A DNA stretch of 64,000 nt, taken from Natronobacterium haloterrestre (GTDB lineage Archaea; Halobacteriota; Halobacteria; Halobacteriales; Natrialbaceae). Under the pieces are notes generated by a model, which did not search any database, was not told the origin of the DNA, and saw only the letters and a list, made by a program, of their open reading frames with translations. A program made the position numbers and the translations under genes. This document shows, in pieces, positions 17,922 to 26,819 of this stretch (its first letter is position 1; each line of letters opens with the position of its first letter). The DNA is taken from assembly GCF_900112205.1 (NCBI RefSeq), contig NZ_FOKW01000010.1, positions 80,801 through 144,800 on the forward strand, written 5' to 3'.

Positions 17922-19598
17922 TCAGAGTCGCTTGCTCACGTACGGCCCGTCCTGGTGGTAGCCCAACTTCTCGCGGTAGTACTCGCGGGCGCCGATGCCC
18001 GAGATGACGCTCAACTTGTCGTAGCCGGCGTCGGCGGCGATCTCCTCGGCTCGCTCCATCAGGCGCCGGCCGTACCCCTTGTGCTGGTGCTGGCCGGAGC
18101 CGGGTTCGCCGTCGTCCACCGCGACCTCGCTCCCGTACACGTGGAGTTCCCGGACGAGCGCGGCGTTCTCGAGTTCCGGGCGGACCGGATCCGACGGGAA
18201 CCGGAGCCGACAGAAACCGATCAGGAGGTCCTGATCGAAGTCCTCGAAGGAGATGAAGTGTTCCGTGCCGCCACAGGAGTCGTAGGTCATCACGTCGAGT
18301 TCCACGTCTTCGGGCTCCTCGTCGTTCATTCCGGCCTCGCGACAGCGGATACAGTCACAGGACCAGCCGTGGTCTTCCATCCGCTGTCGGGCGAGTTGCC
18401 GGAGGTTCGACTTCCAGACGCCCGCGTCGATGAAGTCCGCGGGGATGTCCCGCTGGACGCGCTGGAGCCGGGTGTACCGGGGGATCATGTCCTTGATCTC
18501 GGCGATCAGCTCCGCGGCCTCCTCGTTGCCCAGCGGTTCGAACTCGCCTTTGTGCCACCAGTCGTAGGTCGCCGTGCCCCGGACGATCAGCGTCGGATAG
18601 ATCTTCAGGTAGTCGGGCTTCCACTGCTCCTCCTCGAACAGCCGGCGGAAGTCCTCGAGACACATCTCCTTGGACATCCCGGGCTGGCCGGGCATCATGT
18701 GGAAGCCGACCTTGAACGCGGCGTCGCGCAGCCGCCAGTTGGCCTCGATGGAGGCCTGAACGCCGTGTCCGCGGTGCATCTCGCGGTTGATCCGCTCGTA
18801 GGTGGTCTGGACGCCGACCTCGACTTTCGTCCCGCCCAGATCGAGCATCCGGTCGATCTGTTCCGGATCGCACCAGTCGGGCTTGGTCTCGAACGTGGTG
18901 CCGATGTTGCGGACGTCCGCGGTCTCGTTTTCCGCGATCACGTCCTCGAGGTATTTGAACTCGTACTCCTCGGGGTCCTGCGCGAAGCTTTCGCCCTCGG
19001 CGGGTTCGGGTTCCTTGTCGACGTCGTAGTCGTTCATCGCCTCGAGGGCGCGCTTGACGAACCACTCCTGGTAGTCGTGGCTGCGGGCGGTCATCGTCCC
19101 GCCCATCAGGATCAGTTCGACCTTGTCGACGGGGTGGCCGATCTCGCGCAGTTGCTCGAGTCGCAGGGTGACCTGCCCGTAGGGGTCGTAATCGTTCTGG
19201 ACCCCGCGGGCGGCCGCCGGCTCCTCGCCGGTGTAGCTCTGCGAGGAGGAGAATTCGGAGTCGGGTCCGCCGGGACAGTACAGACACTTCCCGTGGGGAC
19301 ACCGTTCGGGGGAGGTCATGATCGCGACCGGGGAGACGCCCGAGGCGGTGCGGACGGGTTTGCGCTGGAGCACCGCCTCGAGGTCCTCGCGGTGCTCTTT
19401 GGGCGCGTAGTCGAGCAGCTCGGAGTTTTTCGGCACCTTGGGTGCCGAGTGTTCCGAGCAGGCCTCGAGTTTGGCTTTCTCGACCTCGTCGCGCTCGATC
19501 TCGCCCGCGAGGATCCGGTCGACTAACGTCTCACAGACCTGCTGAAACGCTTCGGTTTCCGTCGGGTCGGTGTCGGATTCGGGCGTCTCGGTGCTCAC
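17922..19598 (-). CDS. elp3: tRNA uridine-34 cm5-modifying enzyme Elp3 (radical SAM/GNAT)
   Basis: A 558-residue enzyme that starts cm5U formation at tRNA wobble U34. The radical-SAM cluster motif is CPHGKCLYCPGG near residue 95 (C-x4-C-x2-C), followed by conserved Elp3 blocks such as VELILMGGTMTAR and VGVQTTYERIN. The C-terminal half carries CDCIRCRE and a GNAT acetyltransferase domain with HQHKGYGRRLM, then KLGYHQDGPYVSKRL. I start at GTG 19596-19598 (VSTETPESDTD); the open frame goes far upstream but that part is antisense to the DUF411 gene. Functional partner of NcsA. Confidence 0.93.
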   Translation of the reverse strand: MSTETPESDTDPTETEAFQQVCETLVDRILAGEIERDEVEKAKLEACSEHSAPKVPKNSELLDYAPKEHREDLEAVLQRKPVRTASGVSPVAIMTSPERCPHGKCLYCPGGPDSEFSSSQSYTGEEPAAARGVQNDYDPYGQVTLRLEQLREIGHPVDKVELILMGGTMTARSHDYQEWFVKRALEAMNDYDVDKEPEPAEGESFAQDPEEYEFKYLEDVIAENETADVRNIGTTFETKPDWCDPEQIDRMLDLGGTKVEVGVQTTYERINREMHRGHGVQASIEANWRLRDAAFKVGFHMMPGQPGMSKEMCLEDFRRLFEEEQWKPDYLKIYPTLIVRGTATYDWWHKGEFEPLGNEEAAELIAEIKDMIPRYTRLQRVQRDIPADFIDAGVWKSNLRQLARQRMEDHGWSCDCIRCREAGMNDEEPEDVELDVMTYDSCGGTEHFISFEDFDQDLLIGFCRLRFPSDPVRPELENAALVRELHVYGSEVAVDDGEPGSGQHQHKGYGRRLMERAEEIAADAGYDKLSVISGIGAREYYREKLGYHQDGPYVSKRL

Positions 19599-19704
19599 TA
19601 CAGGATTCTGGTCGCCCGCGGCGAATAAGCGTGTCGGACGCGCTGCGTACGCCCATCGTCCGACGGTCGTATGAACCGTGGTGACGGCGAGACTCCGGTC
19701 GGCC

Positions 19705-20262
19705 TCAGACGGCGACGAACTCGGACAACTCGCCGGAGTCGGACTCCGCGTCCTCGAACGCGTAGACCGCCAGCGACTCGTCGTCCGGCGGCCCCATGCC
19801 CGGCGCGTGCCGTGGCATACCGGGAATCGCGATCCCGGCGACGGCCGGCTCCGCCGCGAACAGCGCCTCGATCGCCTGGAGCGGGACGTGTCCCTCCACG
19901 AGGTAGTCGCCGAACTCGACGGTGTGACAGCTCCGGGCCTCCGCGGGGACCGAGAGGTCGGTCTTGACCGCTCCGAGTTCGTCGGTCGTCTCGACGTGGA
20001 CGTCGAACCCGTTGTCCTCGAGGTAGGCGGCGTACCTGGAGCAACAGCCACAGGAGGGGTCGTGGTGCTGGACGACCTCGTCGACCGGGACCGATCCGTC
20101 CCACGACCAGTCGTCGCCGACCGGAGCGGCCGAGACGGGTCCGGGTTCGTCGTCGTCACTGTCGCCGTTACCGTTTCCGCCGCCGATACAGCCGCTCGCC
20201 CCGACGAGCGCGGCCGCCGCGCCGAGCGAGCACAGCCGACGACGCGTCAGTGAGCCGTCCAT
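19705..20262 (-). CDS. DUF411 lipoprotein, possible metal-binding protein
   Basis: A 185-residue exported protein. The N-terminus has a twin-arginine (LTRRRLCSLG) and a lipobox LVGASGC, so it is probably a Tat lipoprotein. An acidic linker leads to a DUF411 domain: HDPSCGCCSRYAAYLEDNGFDV with a Cys-Gly-Cys-Cys cluster near residue 75, SCHTVEFGDYLVEGHVP, and AIPGMPRHAPGMG, which has Met and His residues suited to copper. DUF411 proteins are often near copper resistance genes, but none is visible here. Start at ATG 20260-20262. Confidence 0.85.
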   Translation of the reverse strand: MDGSLTRRRLCSLGAAAALVGASGCIGGGNGNGDSDDDEPGPVSAAPVGDDWSWDGSVPVDEVVQHHDPSCGCCSRYAAYLEDNGFDVHVETTDELGAVKTDLSVPAEARSCHTVEFGDYLVEGHVPLQAIEALFAAEPAVAGIAIPGMPRHAPGMGPPDDESLAVYAFEDAESDSGELSEFVAV

Positions 20263-20409
20263 GGACGGACGTAGCGACCGGCGACACATAACCGTTCCCG
20301 GACCGCTCGCTCGAGCGACGTCGATCGGGGGACGGCGGCGGGCCAGCGACGCGCGGCTTGAAAGCTCTCCTACAAGAGTTAAATCACGCCCGTGTGTAGG
20401 AAAAAAGAC

Positions 20410-22812
20410 GTGACACCGGAGTCGTCGATCGTCCTCGCGGCCGTCGTGTTGCCGTTCCTAGTCGCGGGGCTGACGCCCCTGTTGTACCGAGCTCTCGGCG
20501 AACGCGTCGGGTACGCGGGCGCCGCGGTCGCGGCCCTCTGTTTCGGTCTGCTGGCCACGCAGTACGGAACCGAGGGGGTCGTCGAAGTCGCCTGGATCCC
20601 GTCGCTCGAGATCGCCTTGCAGTTCTACGTCGACGGCTGGGGACTGCTGTTCGCCTCGCTGGCGTCCGGCATCGGGACGCTGATCTTCCTCTACTCCCCG
20701 TCGTACATGCACGGCGAGACGGGCCTGGCCCGGTTCTACACCGCGTTGCTCGCTTTCATGGGATCGATCGTCGGCGTCGCCCTGGCGGCGAACCTGATCG
20801 CGATCTTCGTCTTCTGGGAACTCACCAGCCTCTGTTCGTTCGTGCTGATCGGCCACCACACCGGGGACGCGGACTCCCAGTACGCCGCCCGGATGGCCAT
20901 GTTCGTCACCGTCGGCGGCGGCCTCTTCCTGCTGGTCGGCTTCCTCCTGCTGTCGATCGTCGCCGGGGACGTCCTGGGCCCGGCGGCCGCGTTCGACCTG
21001 ACCGCGATGCTCGAGAACACGGACGCGATGGAGTCGGGGCTGCGCGAGCGGGGGTACTTCCTGCCGGTGCTGGGCCTGCTGGCTATCGGCGCGGGCACCA
21101 AGTCCGCCCAGGTGCCGGTCCACTTCTGGCTGCCGAACGCGATGGCCGCGCCGACGCCCGTCTCCGCGTTCCTCCACTCGGCGACGATGGTGAAAGTCGG
21201 CGTCTACTTCCTCGGTCGCGTCCGGCCGCTGCTGGTCGGCGTCGAGTGGCTCCTCCTGTTCGCGACGGTCGGGCTGGCGACGATGACCGTCTGTGCGCTG
21301 CTCGCGGTCGCCGCGACCGACATCAAGGAACTGCTCGCGTACTCGACGGCGAGTCACCTCGGCCTGATGGTCGCCGGGTTCGGCTTCACCTCGATCTACG
21401 GCGCCGAGACGGGCGTCTTTCACCTGCTGAACCACGCGCTGTTCAAGGCCGCGCTCTTCCTGATCGCCGGGATCGTCGCCCACGAGGCCGGCTCCCGGAA
21501 ACTCTCGGAACTGGGCGGGCTCCGGCGGGACCTGCCGATCACCGCGGCGATGACCGTCGTCGTCGCGCTCTCGATGGGCGGGATTCCGCCGTTCAACGGC
21601 TTCTACTCGAAGGAGCTCCTGTTCGAGGCCGCCCTCGAGGCGAGCCACTACCACGACATCGGTGCGCTCGGCTGGATCTACCCGGCCGTCGCGGTCTTCG
21701 GGAGCATCTTCACCGTGCTGTACTCGCTGCGATTCCTCTCGCTGTTCTTCGGCGAGCGGCCCGACGAACTCGGCGAGGTACACCGGCCCGCGATCCCCCT
21801 TGTGGCGGCGCCGGCCGTCCTGACGGTGCTCGCGGCCGTCGTCAGCGTCGACCCCGAACTCGCGGTTCGGGCCGCCGTCCAGTCGGGCGTCGACGCGACC
21901 GCGGTCGATCCCCACGAGATGCACGTCGGCCTCCCGACCGAGTACTCGACGCCCGTCGGGATGAGCGCCGTCGCGATCGTCGGCGGCCTGGTCGCGTACC
22001 CCTTCTACGACCGGCTCCACGCGGGGATTCGTGCGGTCCCGCGCGGGCTCCCGCCCTCGAGCCCGTCCTGGTGGTACGGGTCGCTCGTCGACGTCCTGCC
22101 ACGGGCCGGCGCGGGGCTCGCCGCGCGCGTCCACAACGGACTGTTGCGGACCTACGCGACGTGGACGCTCGCCGCCACCGCCGCGTTCGCGCTGGCCGGG
22201 TTCGCCGCGACGGGAATGATCTCGGCGACCGGACTGGGGATCGAGATCCCCATCGCGGTCGCGCTCGTACTGGTCGTCGCGGTCGCCGCGGGCCTTGCGG
22301 TCGCGCTCTCGGAGACCCACGTCGCCGGGGTGCTCACCCTCTCGATCCTGGGCTTTATGGTCGCGATCTTCTACATCCTCGCGAGCGCGCCCGACCTCGC
22401 GTTGACGCAACTTGTCGTCGAGACGCTCGTCCTGCTGATCTTCCTGCTCGTCATCGAGGAGATCCCCGAGTTCGACGAGAGCCTCGGCAGGACCGCCCGC
22501 GACGCCGTCCTCTCGGTCGCCGTCGGCGCAACCGTCTTCGTCACGGTGCTGGTCGCGACCGACTCGAGGCCCGGCGCCACCACCGACGTCGCACGGTACT
22601 ACGCCACGCGGGCCGTCCCCGAGGGCGGCGGGACCAACATCGTCAACGTCACGCTCGTCGACTTCCGGGGGTTCGACACGCTCGGCGAACTGGCGGTAGT
22701 CGCGCTTGCTGCCATCTCGATCCTGACGCTGATCGTCATGCGATCCGGTCACGGAGCCGACCCGGGGACCGAATCCGGGACCGAAGCCACCGACGGAGGT
22801 GACGACGAATGA
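20410..22812 (+). CDS. mrpA: Mrp Na+/H+ antiporter subunit A
   Basis: An 800-residue ND5-like membrane protein. It has the proton-channel helices of the complex I antiporter family: SYMHGETGLARFYTALL, FVFWELTSLCSFVLIG, KSAQVPVHFWLPNAMAAPTPVSAFLHSATMVKVG, and LLNHALFKAALFLIAG. The C-terminal third carries the MrpA-specific domains with FYILASAPDLALTQLVVETL. I prefer the GTG at 20410 (VTPESSIV) over an upstream GTG at 20392, and TTAAAT about 27 bases before it would be the TATA box. First gene of an A-B-C-D-E-F-G operon exchanging Na+ for H+. Confidence 0.93.
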   Translation: MTPESSIVLAAVVLPFLVAGLTPLLYRALGERVGYAGAAVAALCFGLLATQYGTEGVVEVAWIPSLEIALQFYVDGWGLLFASLASGIGTLIFLYSPSYMHGETGLARFYTALLAFMGSIVGVALAANLIAIFVFWELTSLCSFVLIGHHTGDADSQYAARMAMFVTVGGGLFLLVGFLLLSIVAGDVLGPAAAFDLTAMLENTDAMESGLRERGYFLPVLGLLAIGAGTKSAQVPVHFWLPNAMAAPTPVSAFLHSATMVKVGVYFLGRVRPLLVGVEWLLLFATVGLATMTVCALLAVAATDIKELLAYSTASHLGLMVAGFGFTSIYGAETGVFHLLNHALFKAALFLIAGIVAHEAGSRKLSELGGLRRDLPITAAMTVVVALSMGGIPPFNGFYSKELLFEAALEASHYHDIGALGWIYPAVAVFGSIFTVLYSLRFLSLFFGERPDELGEVHRPAIPLVAAPAVLTVLAAVVSVDPELAVRAAVQSGVDATAVDPHEMHVGLPTEYSTPVGMSAVAIVGGLVAYPFYDRLHAGIRAVPRGLPPSSPSWWYGSLVDVLPRAGAGLAARVHNGLLRTYATWTLAATAAFALAGFAATGMISATGLGIEIPIAVALVLVVAVAAGLAVALSETHVAGVLTLSILGFMVAIFYILASAPDLALTQLVVETLVLLIFLLVIEEIPEFDESLGRTARDAVLSVAVGATVFVTVLVATDSRPGATTDVARYYATRAVPEGGGTNIVNVTLVDFRGFDTLGELAVVALAAISILTLIVMRSGHGADPGTESGTEATDGGDDE

Positions 22813-22943
22813 GCCGCTATCGACGCCACGCACACACGTTTACGCTCGTATCGACGCGAAGGAGACGGATCCGGACGCCGCTCGCTCGAGTCCGCGTCCC
22901 GACCATACTCGAGGGAACGAGAACGCGAGGTGAGCCCCGATGA
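22809..22943 (+). CDS. Possible 44-residue basic small protein between mrpA and mrpB
   Basis: A short frame with ATGA overlaps at both ends: its ATG overlaps the mrpA stop and its TGA overlaps the mrpB ATG. A GGAGGTGA sequence at 22795-22802 stands six bases before its ATG, the same arrangement as before mrpG. The peptide is strongly basic (MSRYRRHAHTFTLVSTRRRR and so on), unlike typical acidic halophilic proteins, with no membrane helix. It could be a real small protein, a translational relay, or a decayed fragment. I do not recognise it. Confidence 0.4.
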   Translation: MSRYRRHAHTFTLVSTRRRRIRTPLARVRVPTILEGTRTRGEPR

Positions 22944-23404
22944 CCACGGTCATCATGCGCACGACCGCGCGCGTGATCGTTCCGATCATCCTCGTGGTCG
23001 CCGTCACGCTGTTCGTGGAGGGACACAACCTCCCCGGCGGCGGGTTCATCGGCGGCGTGCTCACGACGACGGCCTTCGCCGTCATCTATCTCGCCTTCGG
23101 GCTGGACTTCCTCGAGCGGGGCGTCCTCGGACGCGACGTCGAACCCGGCAAGGAACCCTCGCGGGACCGCGTCGTCGTTGCCTACCGCCGGCTGTTCGAG
23201 TACGGCCTCGCGATCGCCGTCCTCAGCGGCCTCGTGCCGCTGCTGTTCGATCGGCCCTTCCTCACGCAGACGTTCGTCGAACTCGAGGGGGTCCCGATCT
23301 ACGACCACGTCGAACTGGCGAGCGCGGTCGCGTTCGATTTGGGGGTCTACTGCGTCGTCGTCGGCGGCCTGCTGACGATCCTCTCGGTGGTGGGAGCCGA
23401 ATGA
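22940..23404 (+). CDS. mrpB: Mrp antiporter subunit B (MnhB domain)
   Basis: A 154-residue membrane protein with the MnhB signature FVEGHNLPGGGFIGGVLTTTAF near residues 26-47 and several helices afterwards (LAIAVLSGLVPLLF, FDLGVYCVVVGGLLTILS). It starts at the ATG at 22940, with GAGGTGA six bases before. Its stop overlaps the mrpC start. Part of the Mrp Na+/H+ antiporter in the cytoplasmic membrane. Confidence 0.93.
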   Translation: MTTVIMRTTARVIVPIILVVAVTLFVEGHNLPGGGFIGGVLTTTAFAVIYLAFGLDFLERGVLGRDVEPGKEPSRDRVVVAYRRLFEYGLAIAVLSGLVPLLFDRPFLTQTFVELEGVPIYDHVELASAVAFDLGVYCVVVGGLLTILSVVGAE

Positions 23405-23763
23405 CGGGCGTCATCCTCGCCGGGGTGATCGGCGCGCTGTTCGCCCTCGGGACGTTCCTGCTCCTGCGCCGGGACCTGATCCGGGTCGTCTGGGGGCTGG
23501 CGATCATCAGCCAGGCGGCAAACGTCTACCTGCTCGCGATGGGCGGGATCGCCGAGGGGACCGCCGAGACGGTCCCCGTGCTCGAGGGCCACGGCCACGA
23601 GATCCACGTGCCGATGGCCGTGGCCGATCCGCTCGTCCAGGCGCTCGTGTTGACCGCCATCGTCATCGGGTTCGGGATGACCGCGTTCGCGCTCGTACTC
23701 TCCTACCGGGTGTACGAGGAACACGGCACGCTTGACGTCTCGAAACTGGGTGATCGGGAATGA
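23401..23763 (+). CDS. mrpC: Mrp antiporter subunit C (NuoK-like)
   Basis: A 120-residue protein with three membrane helices, homologous to NuoK. Typical parts are FLLLRRDLIRVVWGLAIISQAANVYLL, DPLVQALVLTAIVIGFGMTAFALVL and a His/Glu-rich loop between them (VLEGHGHEIHVP). ATGA overlaps with both neighbours show coupled translation. Confidence 0.93.
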   Translation: MTGVILAGVIGALFALGTFLLLRRDLIRVVWGLAIISQAANVYLLAMGGIAEGTAETVPVLEGHGHEIHVPMAVADPLVQALVLTAIVIGFGMTAFALVLSYRVYEEHGTLDVSKLGDRE

Positions 23764-25460
23764 TCGGCTCGGTGCCCGCGACGGCGCTTGCGGCGTCGCC
23801 GCCCGTCGCCGAATCCCAACTCGTGATCGCACCGCTTTTGATCGTCCTCGTGGCGGCCGTCGGGAGCCTGCTGTTCGGGCGCTGGACGCGCGCACGGATC
23901 GGCGTCAGCCTGCTCGGCGGCGCGGCCTACGCGGTCGCCGTCGCCGCGATCGACTGGTACATCGTCCTCGCGCCGTCGGCGCCGGGGGCCGCGACCTACC
24001 AGGTCGGTGGCTGGCCGGCTCCCTTCGGCATCACGCTCGTCGCGGACGGCCTGTCGGCGTTCATGCTGACGATGGTCGCCATCCTGGGAGTCGCGTCGCT
24101 CGTCTTCTCGACGCGTGTGCTGCCCGAAATCGACCGGCGTAGCTACTATTTCCCGCTCTTTCATTTCCTGGCGCTCGGCGTTACCGGGGCCTTTCTCACC
24201 GGCGACCTGTTCAACCTGTTCGTCTGGTTCGAGGTAATGTTGATGGCGAGTTACATCTTCGTGGCCTACTACGGCGGCCCCCAGCACACCCGCGCTGCGT
24301 TCTGGTACGTCGCGCTCAACCTGCTCGCCAGTGCGGTCTTCCTGCTCGCCGTCGGCGGGATCTACGCGACGACGGGCACGCTCAACATGGCCGACCTCTC
24401 GAGGCGGCTGGCCGACCCCGCAGCCTATGGGATCGATCCCCGCTCGGTGCTCGGCCTCTACGGGCTGCTCCTGTCGGTGTTCGCGATCAAGGCCGGACTC
24501 GTCCCCTTCCAGTTCTGGATCCCGACGGCCTACCGTGCCGCGCCGCCCCAGATCACCGCGCTGCTGGCCGGCGCGACGAAGAAGGTCGGGATCTACGCGA
24601 TCATCCGGCTCTCCTTTACCGTCTTCGCGGACGCACCGGTCGCCGTCGATCTCACGGTGCCGGGGACGGGCCTCGCCGTCGCCGGGAACTCCCCGCTCCC
24701 GTTCGTCGGGGCCGTGCTGTTCGTCATGGCCGCCGCGAGCATCCTCGTGGGCGGCCTCGGCGCGGTCGGCCGGGAGTCGATCGAGGGCGTGCTCGCGTAC
24801 TCGAGTATCGGCCAGGTCGGCTTCATCGCCGTCCCGGTCGCCATCGCCGCGACGACGACCAGCCCCGAGTTGCGCCAGTTCGGGATCGTCGCCGCGCTCG
24901 TGTACGCGCTCAACCACACGCTCGCGAAGGGGCTGCTCTTCCTGGCGGTCGGCGCGGTCAGGACCGCGACCGGGACGAGCAGTCTGTCCGACCTCGGCGG
25001 CCTCGCGGGGCGGTCGCCCCCGCTGGCGATCTCGTTTTTCGTCGGCGCGCTCGCGCTCGTCGGTATCCCACCGCTGTCGGGCTTTTTCGGCAAGTTCCTC
25101 GTCTTCGACGTGGCCGCCCGCGCCGAGGCCCCGTCCGTCCTCGCGCTCCTGCTTGCCGGCTCGCTTCTGACGATCGCGTACGCGACCCGGACCTGGAACC
25201 GGAGCTTCTGGGGCGCTCGCACGGCCGCCGTCGAAGAGGCGACGACCGACAGTGTCCAGCTGGCAGTTCTGGGCGTCCTCGCGGCCGCTATCATCGCGGT
25301 CGGGGTCGGCTTCGAGCCGGTCTACGAGTTCGCCGACGCCGCCGCGGAGGCCGCACTGGACGCCGACGCCTACGTCGACGCCGTCGATCCGGCCGACGCG
25401 AGCGACGTCGACCTCGAGGCTGGGGGCGAAGGCGGCGAGACCGGGGGTGAACACGAATGA
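23760..25460 (+). CDS. mrpD: Mrp antiporter subunit D (ND2/ND4-like)
   Basis: A 566-residue antiporter-like subunit of about 14 helices. It has LFNLFVWFEVMLMASYIFVAYYGG (key Glu in helix 5), AIKAGLVPFQFWIPTAYRAAPPQITALLAGATKKVG, YALNHTLAKGLLFLAVG and LVGIPPLSGFFGKF, all conserved in MrpD. The C-terminus has an Asp/Ala-rich tail. Overlaps mrpC and mrpE by four bases each. Confidence 0.93.
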   Translation: MIGSVPATALAASPPVAESQLVIAPLLIVLVAAVGSLLFGRWTRARIGVSLLGGAAYAVAVAAIDWYIVLAPSAPGAATYQVGGWPAPFGITLVADGLSAFMLTMVAILGVASLVFSTRVLPEIDRRSYYFPLFHFLALGVTGAFLTGDLFNLFVWFEVMLMASYIFVAYYGGPQHTRAAFWYVALNLLASAVFLLAVGGIYATTGTLNMADLSRRLADPAAYGIDPRSVLGLYGLLLSVFAIKAGLVPFQFWIPTAYRAAPPQITALLAGATKKVGIYAIIRLSFTVFADAPVAVDLTVPGTGLAVAGNSPLPFVGAVLFVMAAASILVGGLGAVGRESIEGVLAYSSIGQVGFIAVPVAIAATTTSPELRQFGIVAALVYALNHTLAKGLLFLAVGAVRTATGTSSLSDLGGLAGRSPPLAISFFVGALALVGIPPLSGFFGKFLVFDVAARAEAPSVLALLLAGSLLTIAYATRTWNRSFWGARTAAVEEATTDSVQLAVLGVLAAAIIAVGVGFEPVYEFADAAAEAALDADAYVDAVDPADASDVDLEAGGEGGETGGEHE

Positions 25461-26059
25461 AGGTCCGAACCTGGCCCGTCGCCGGCGTCGTCTTCGCCGT
25501 CCTGTGGATCTTCGTCCGCGGGATCGAACTCGAGTCGATGACGCTGTTCGGCCAGTTCCTCGAGGGGCTCGCCGTCGGGTTGCCGATCGCGTTCGTCTTC
25601 CGCCGGCTCTACGCGAAGCGGATCACCGTCTCGCGGGGACGCCGCGTGAAACCCGCCCTGCTCTACCTGCTTGCCTTCGTGTGGGAACTCCTGCGGGCGA
25701 ACGTCGACATGGTCTATCGGGTGGTCGCACCCAGTATGCCGATCGAGCCCGAGGTCGTCCTCGTCCCGCTGCGGGCCGAGACCGACCTCGCGATCACGCT
25801 GCTTGCAAACAGCGTCACGCTCACGCCCGGCACCGTCGCGCTGGATTACGACGAAGACGTCAACGCCCTGTACGTCCACGCGGTCGACGGCCGCGATCCC
25901 GCGGCGATCGTCGCCCCGATCCGCCGGTGGGAGGACTACGCCCTCGAGATCTTCGACGAGGACGCCGCGCCCGAAGATCCGGCCCGGCAGTTCGTCGTCT
26001 CGGGCGGGGAAAGGGACAAACCGGAGCCGGACGAACGCGCAGGTGGGTACGATGACTGA
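25457..26059 (+). CDS. mrpE: Mrp antiporter subunit E
   Basis: A 200-residue MrpE/MnhE protein. Two or three N-terminal helices (VAGVVFAVLWIFVRGIEL, LLYLLAFVWELLRANVDMVYRV) lead to a cytoplasmic domain with AITLLANSVTLTPGTVALDYDEDVNALYVHAVD, the family's strongest signature. The C-terminus is acidic and Pro-rich. It overlaps mrpF by eight bases. Confidence 0.93.
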   Translation: MKVRTWPVAGVVFAVLWIFVRGIELESMTLFGQFLEGLAVGLPIAFVFRRLYAKRITVSRGRRVKPALLYLLAFVWELLRANVDMVYRVVAPSMPIEPEVVLVPLRAETDLAITLLANSVTLTPGTVALDYDEDVNALYVHAVDGRDPAAIVAPIRRWEDYALEIFDEDAAPEDPARQFVVSGGERDKPEPDERAGGYDD

Positions 26060-26345
26060 GGCCACCGATCCGGCCGTCCTCGAGACGACGATCCGGGCCG
26101 CGATCGTCGTCGTCAGTGCCCTCTGTGTCTTCTGTAGCTACCGGGTGATCCGCGGGCCGACGGATCCGGATCGGGTGGTCGCGCTCGATGCCATCGCGAC
26201 GAACGTGGTCGCGATCGCGGTGCTGTTCGCGATCCAGACCGACCGTGGACTCTTCCTCACCGTGAGCCTGGTGCTCGCGATCATCGCCTTCATCGCGACC
26301 GTGGCCGTCGCCAAGTTCGTCACGGAAGGGGAGGTGATCGAATGA
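26052..26345 (+). CDS. mrpF: Mrp antiporter subunit F
   Basis: A 97-residue, three-helix MrpF protein with the signature YRVIRGPTDPDRVVALDAIATNVVAI near residues 30-55 and VSLVLAIIAFIATVAVAKF at the end. The ATG at 26052 lies inside the end of mrpE and the stop overlaps the mrpG ATG. Confidence 0.93.
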   Translation: MTEATDPAVLETTIRAAIVVVSALCVFCSYRVIRGPTDPDRVVALDAIATNVVAIAVLFAIQTDRGLFLTVSLVLAIIAFIATVAVAKFVTEGEVIE

Positions 26346-26770
26346 TCCGAGCCACCCTCGTGATCGCGCTCGTCCTCGTCGGAGTCTTCTTCCTGACGGT
26401 CGGCACGATCGGCCTGCTCCGGCTGCCGAACGTCTACAACCGGATGCACGCCACGAGCAAGCCCACGACGCTGGGGACTGCCGCGATCTTCCTCGCGGCG
26501 TTCGTCCAGTTCGGCCCCGGGGGCGAGGGACTGACGGCGCTTGTCGGTGCCGTCTTCCTGTTTCTGACCGTGCCCACCGGCGCACACATGATCGCCCGCG
26601 CGGCCGAGCGGATCGGGGTGCCGTTCCTGGGAAGCGTCACCTGGCCCGACGCCTCGCAGCTGGCACGCGAGGAGGAACCGCGAGCGGACGCGGAACGCGG
26701 TGCCGAGAGAGACGCCGAACGCCAGCCCGGAACGGGTCCCGGCCCCGATCCGGCCGCCGACGAGGACTGA
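26342..26770 (+). CDS. mrpG: Mrp antiporter subunit G
   Basis: A 142-residue MrpG. Its first 90 residues have the family pattern FFLTVGTIGLLRLPNVYNRMHATSKPTTLG and LFLTVPTGAHMIARAAER. About 45 hydrophilic, acidic residues form an extra tail (AREEEPRADAERGAERDAER), longer than usual. A strong GGAGGTGA stands four bases before its ATG. Last gene of the operon; it ends 49 bases before the convergent SHOCT gene. Confidence 0.92.
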   Translation: MIRATLVIALVLVGVFFLTVGTIGLLRLPNVYNRMHATSKPTTLGTAAIFLAAFVQFGPGGEGLTALVGAVFLFLTVPTGAHMIARAAERIGVPFLGSVTWPDASQLAREEEPRADAERGAERDAERQPGTGPGPDPAADED

Positions 26771-26819
26771 CGTACCGCTCGAGAACGAGGTTCTTCGACG
26801 CTTCGATACCGACTCGTGG

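Noticed and set aside
19599..20159. N-terminal extension of Elp3
   Set aside because: It overlaps the DUF411 gene, which has a Tat signal and lipobox, and the extension has Ser/Arg low complexity. The GTG at 19598 gives a normal Elp3 length.
20458..22833. 791-codon open frame antisense to mrpA
   Set aside because: High-GC codon use leaves the complementary frame open; the peptide is Arg/Asp/Gln rich with no domain, while the opposite strand codes a clear MrpA.
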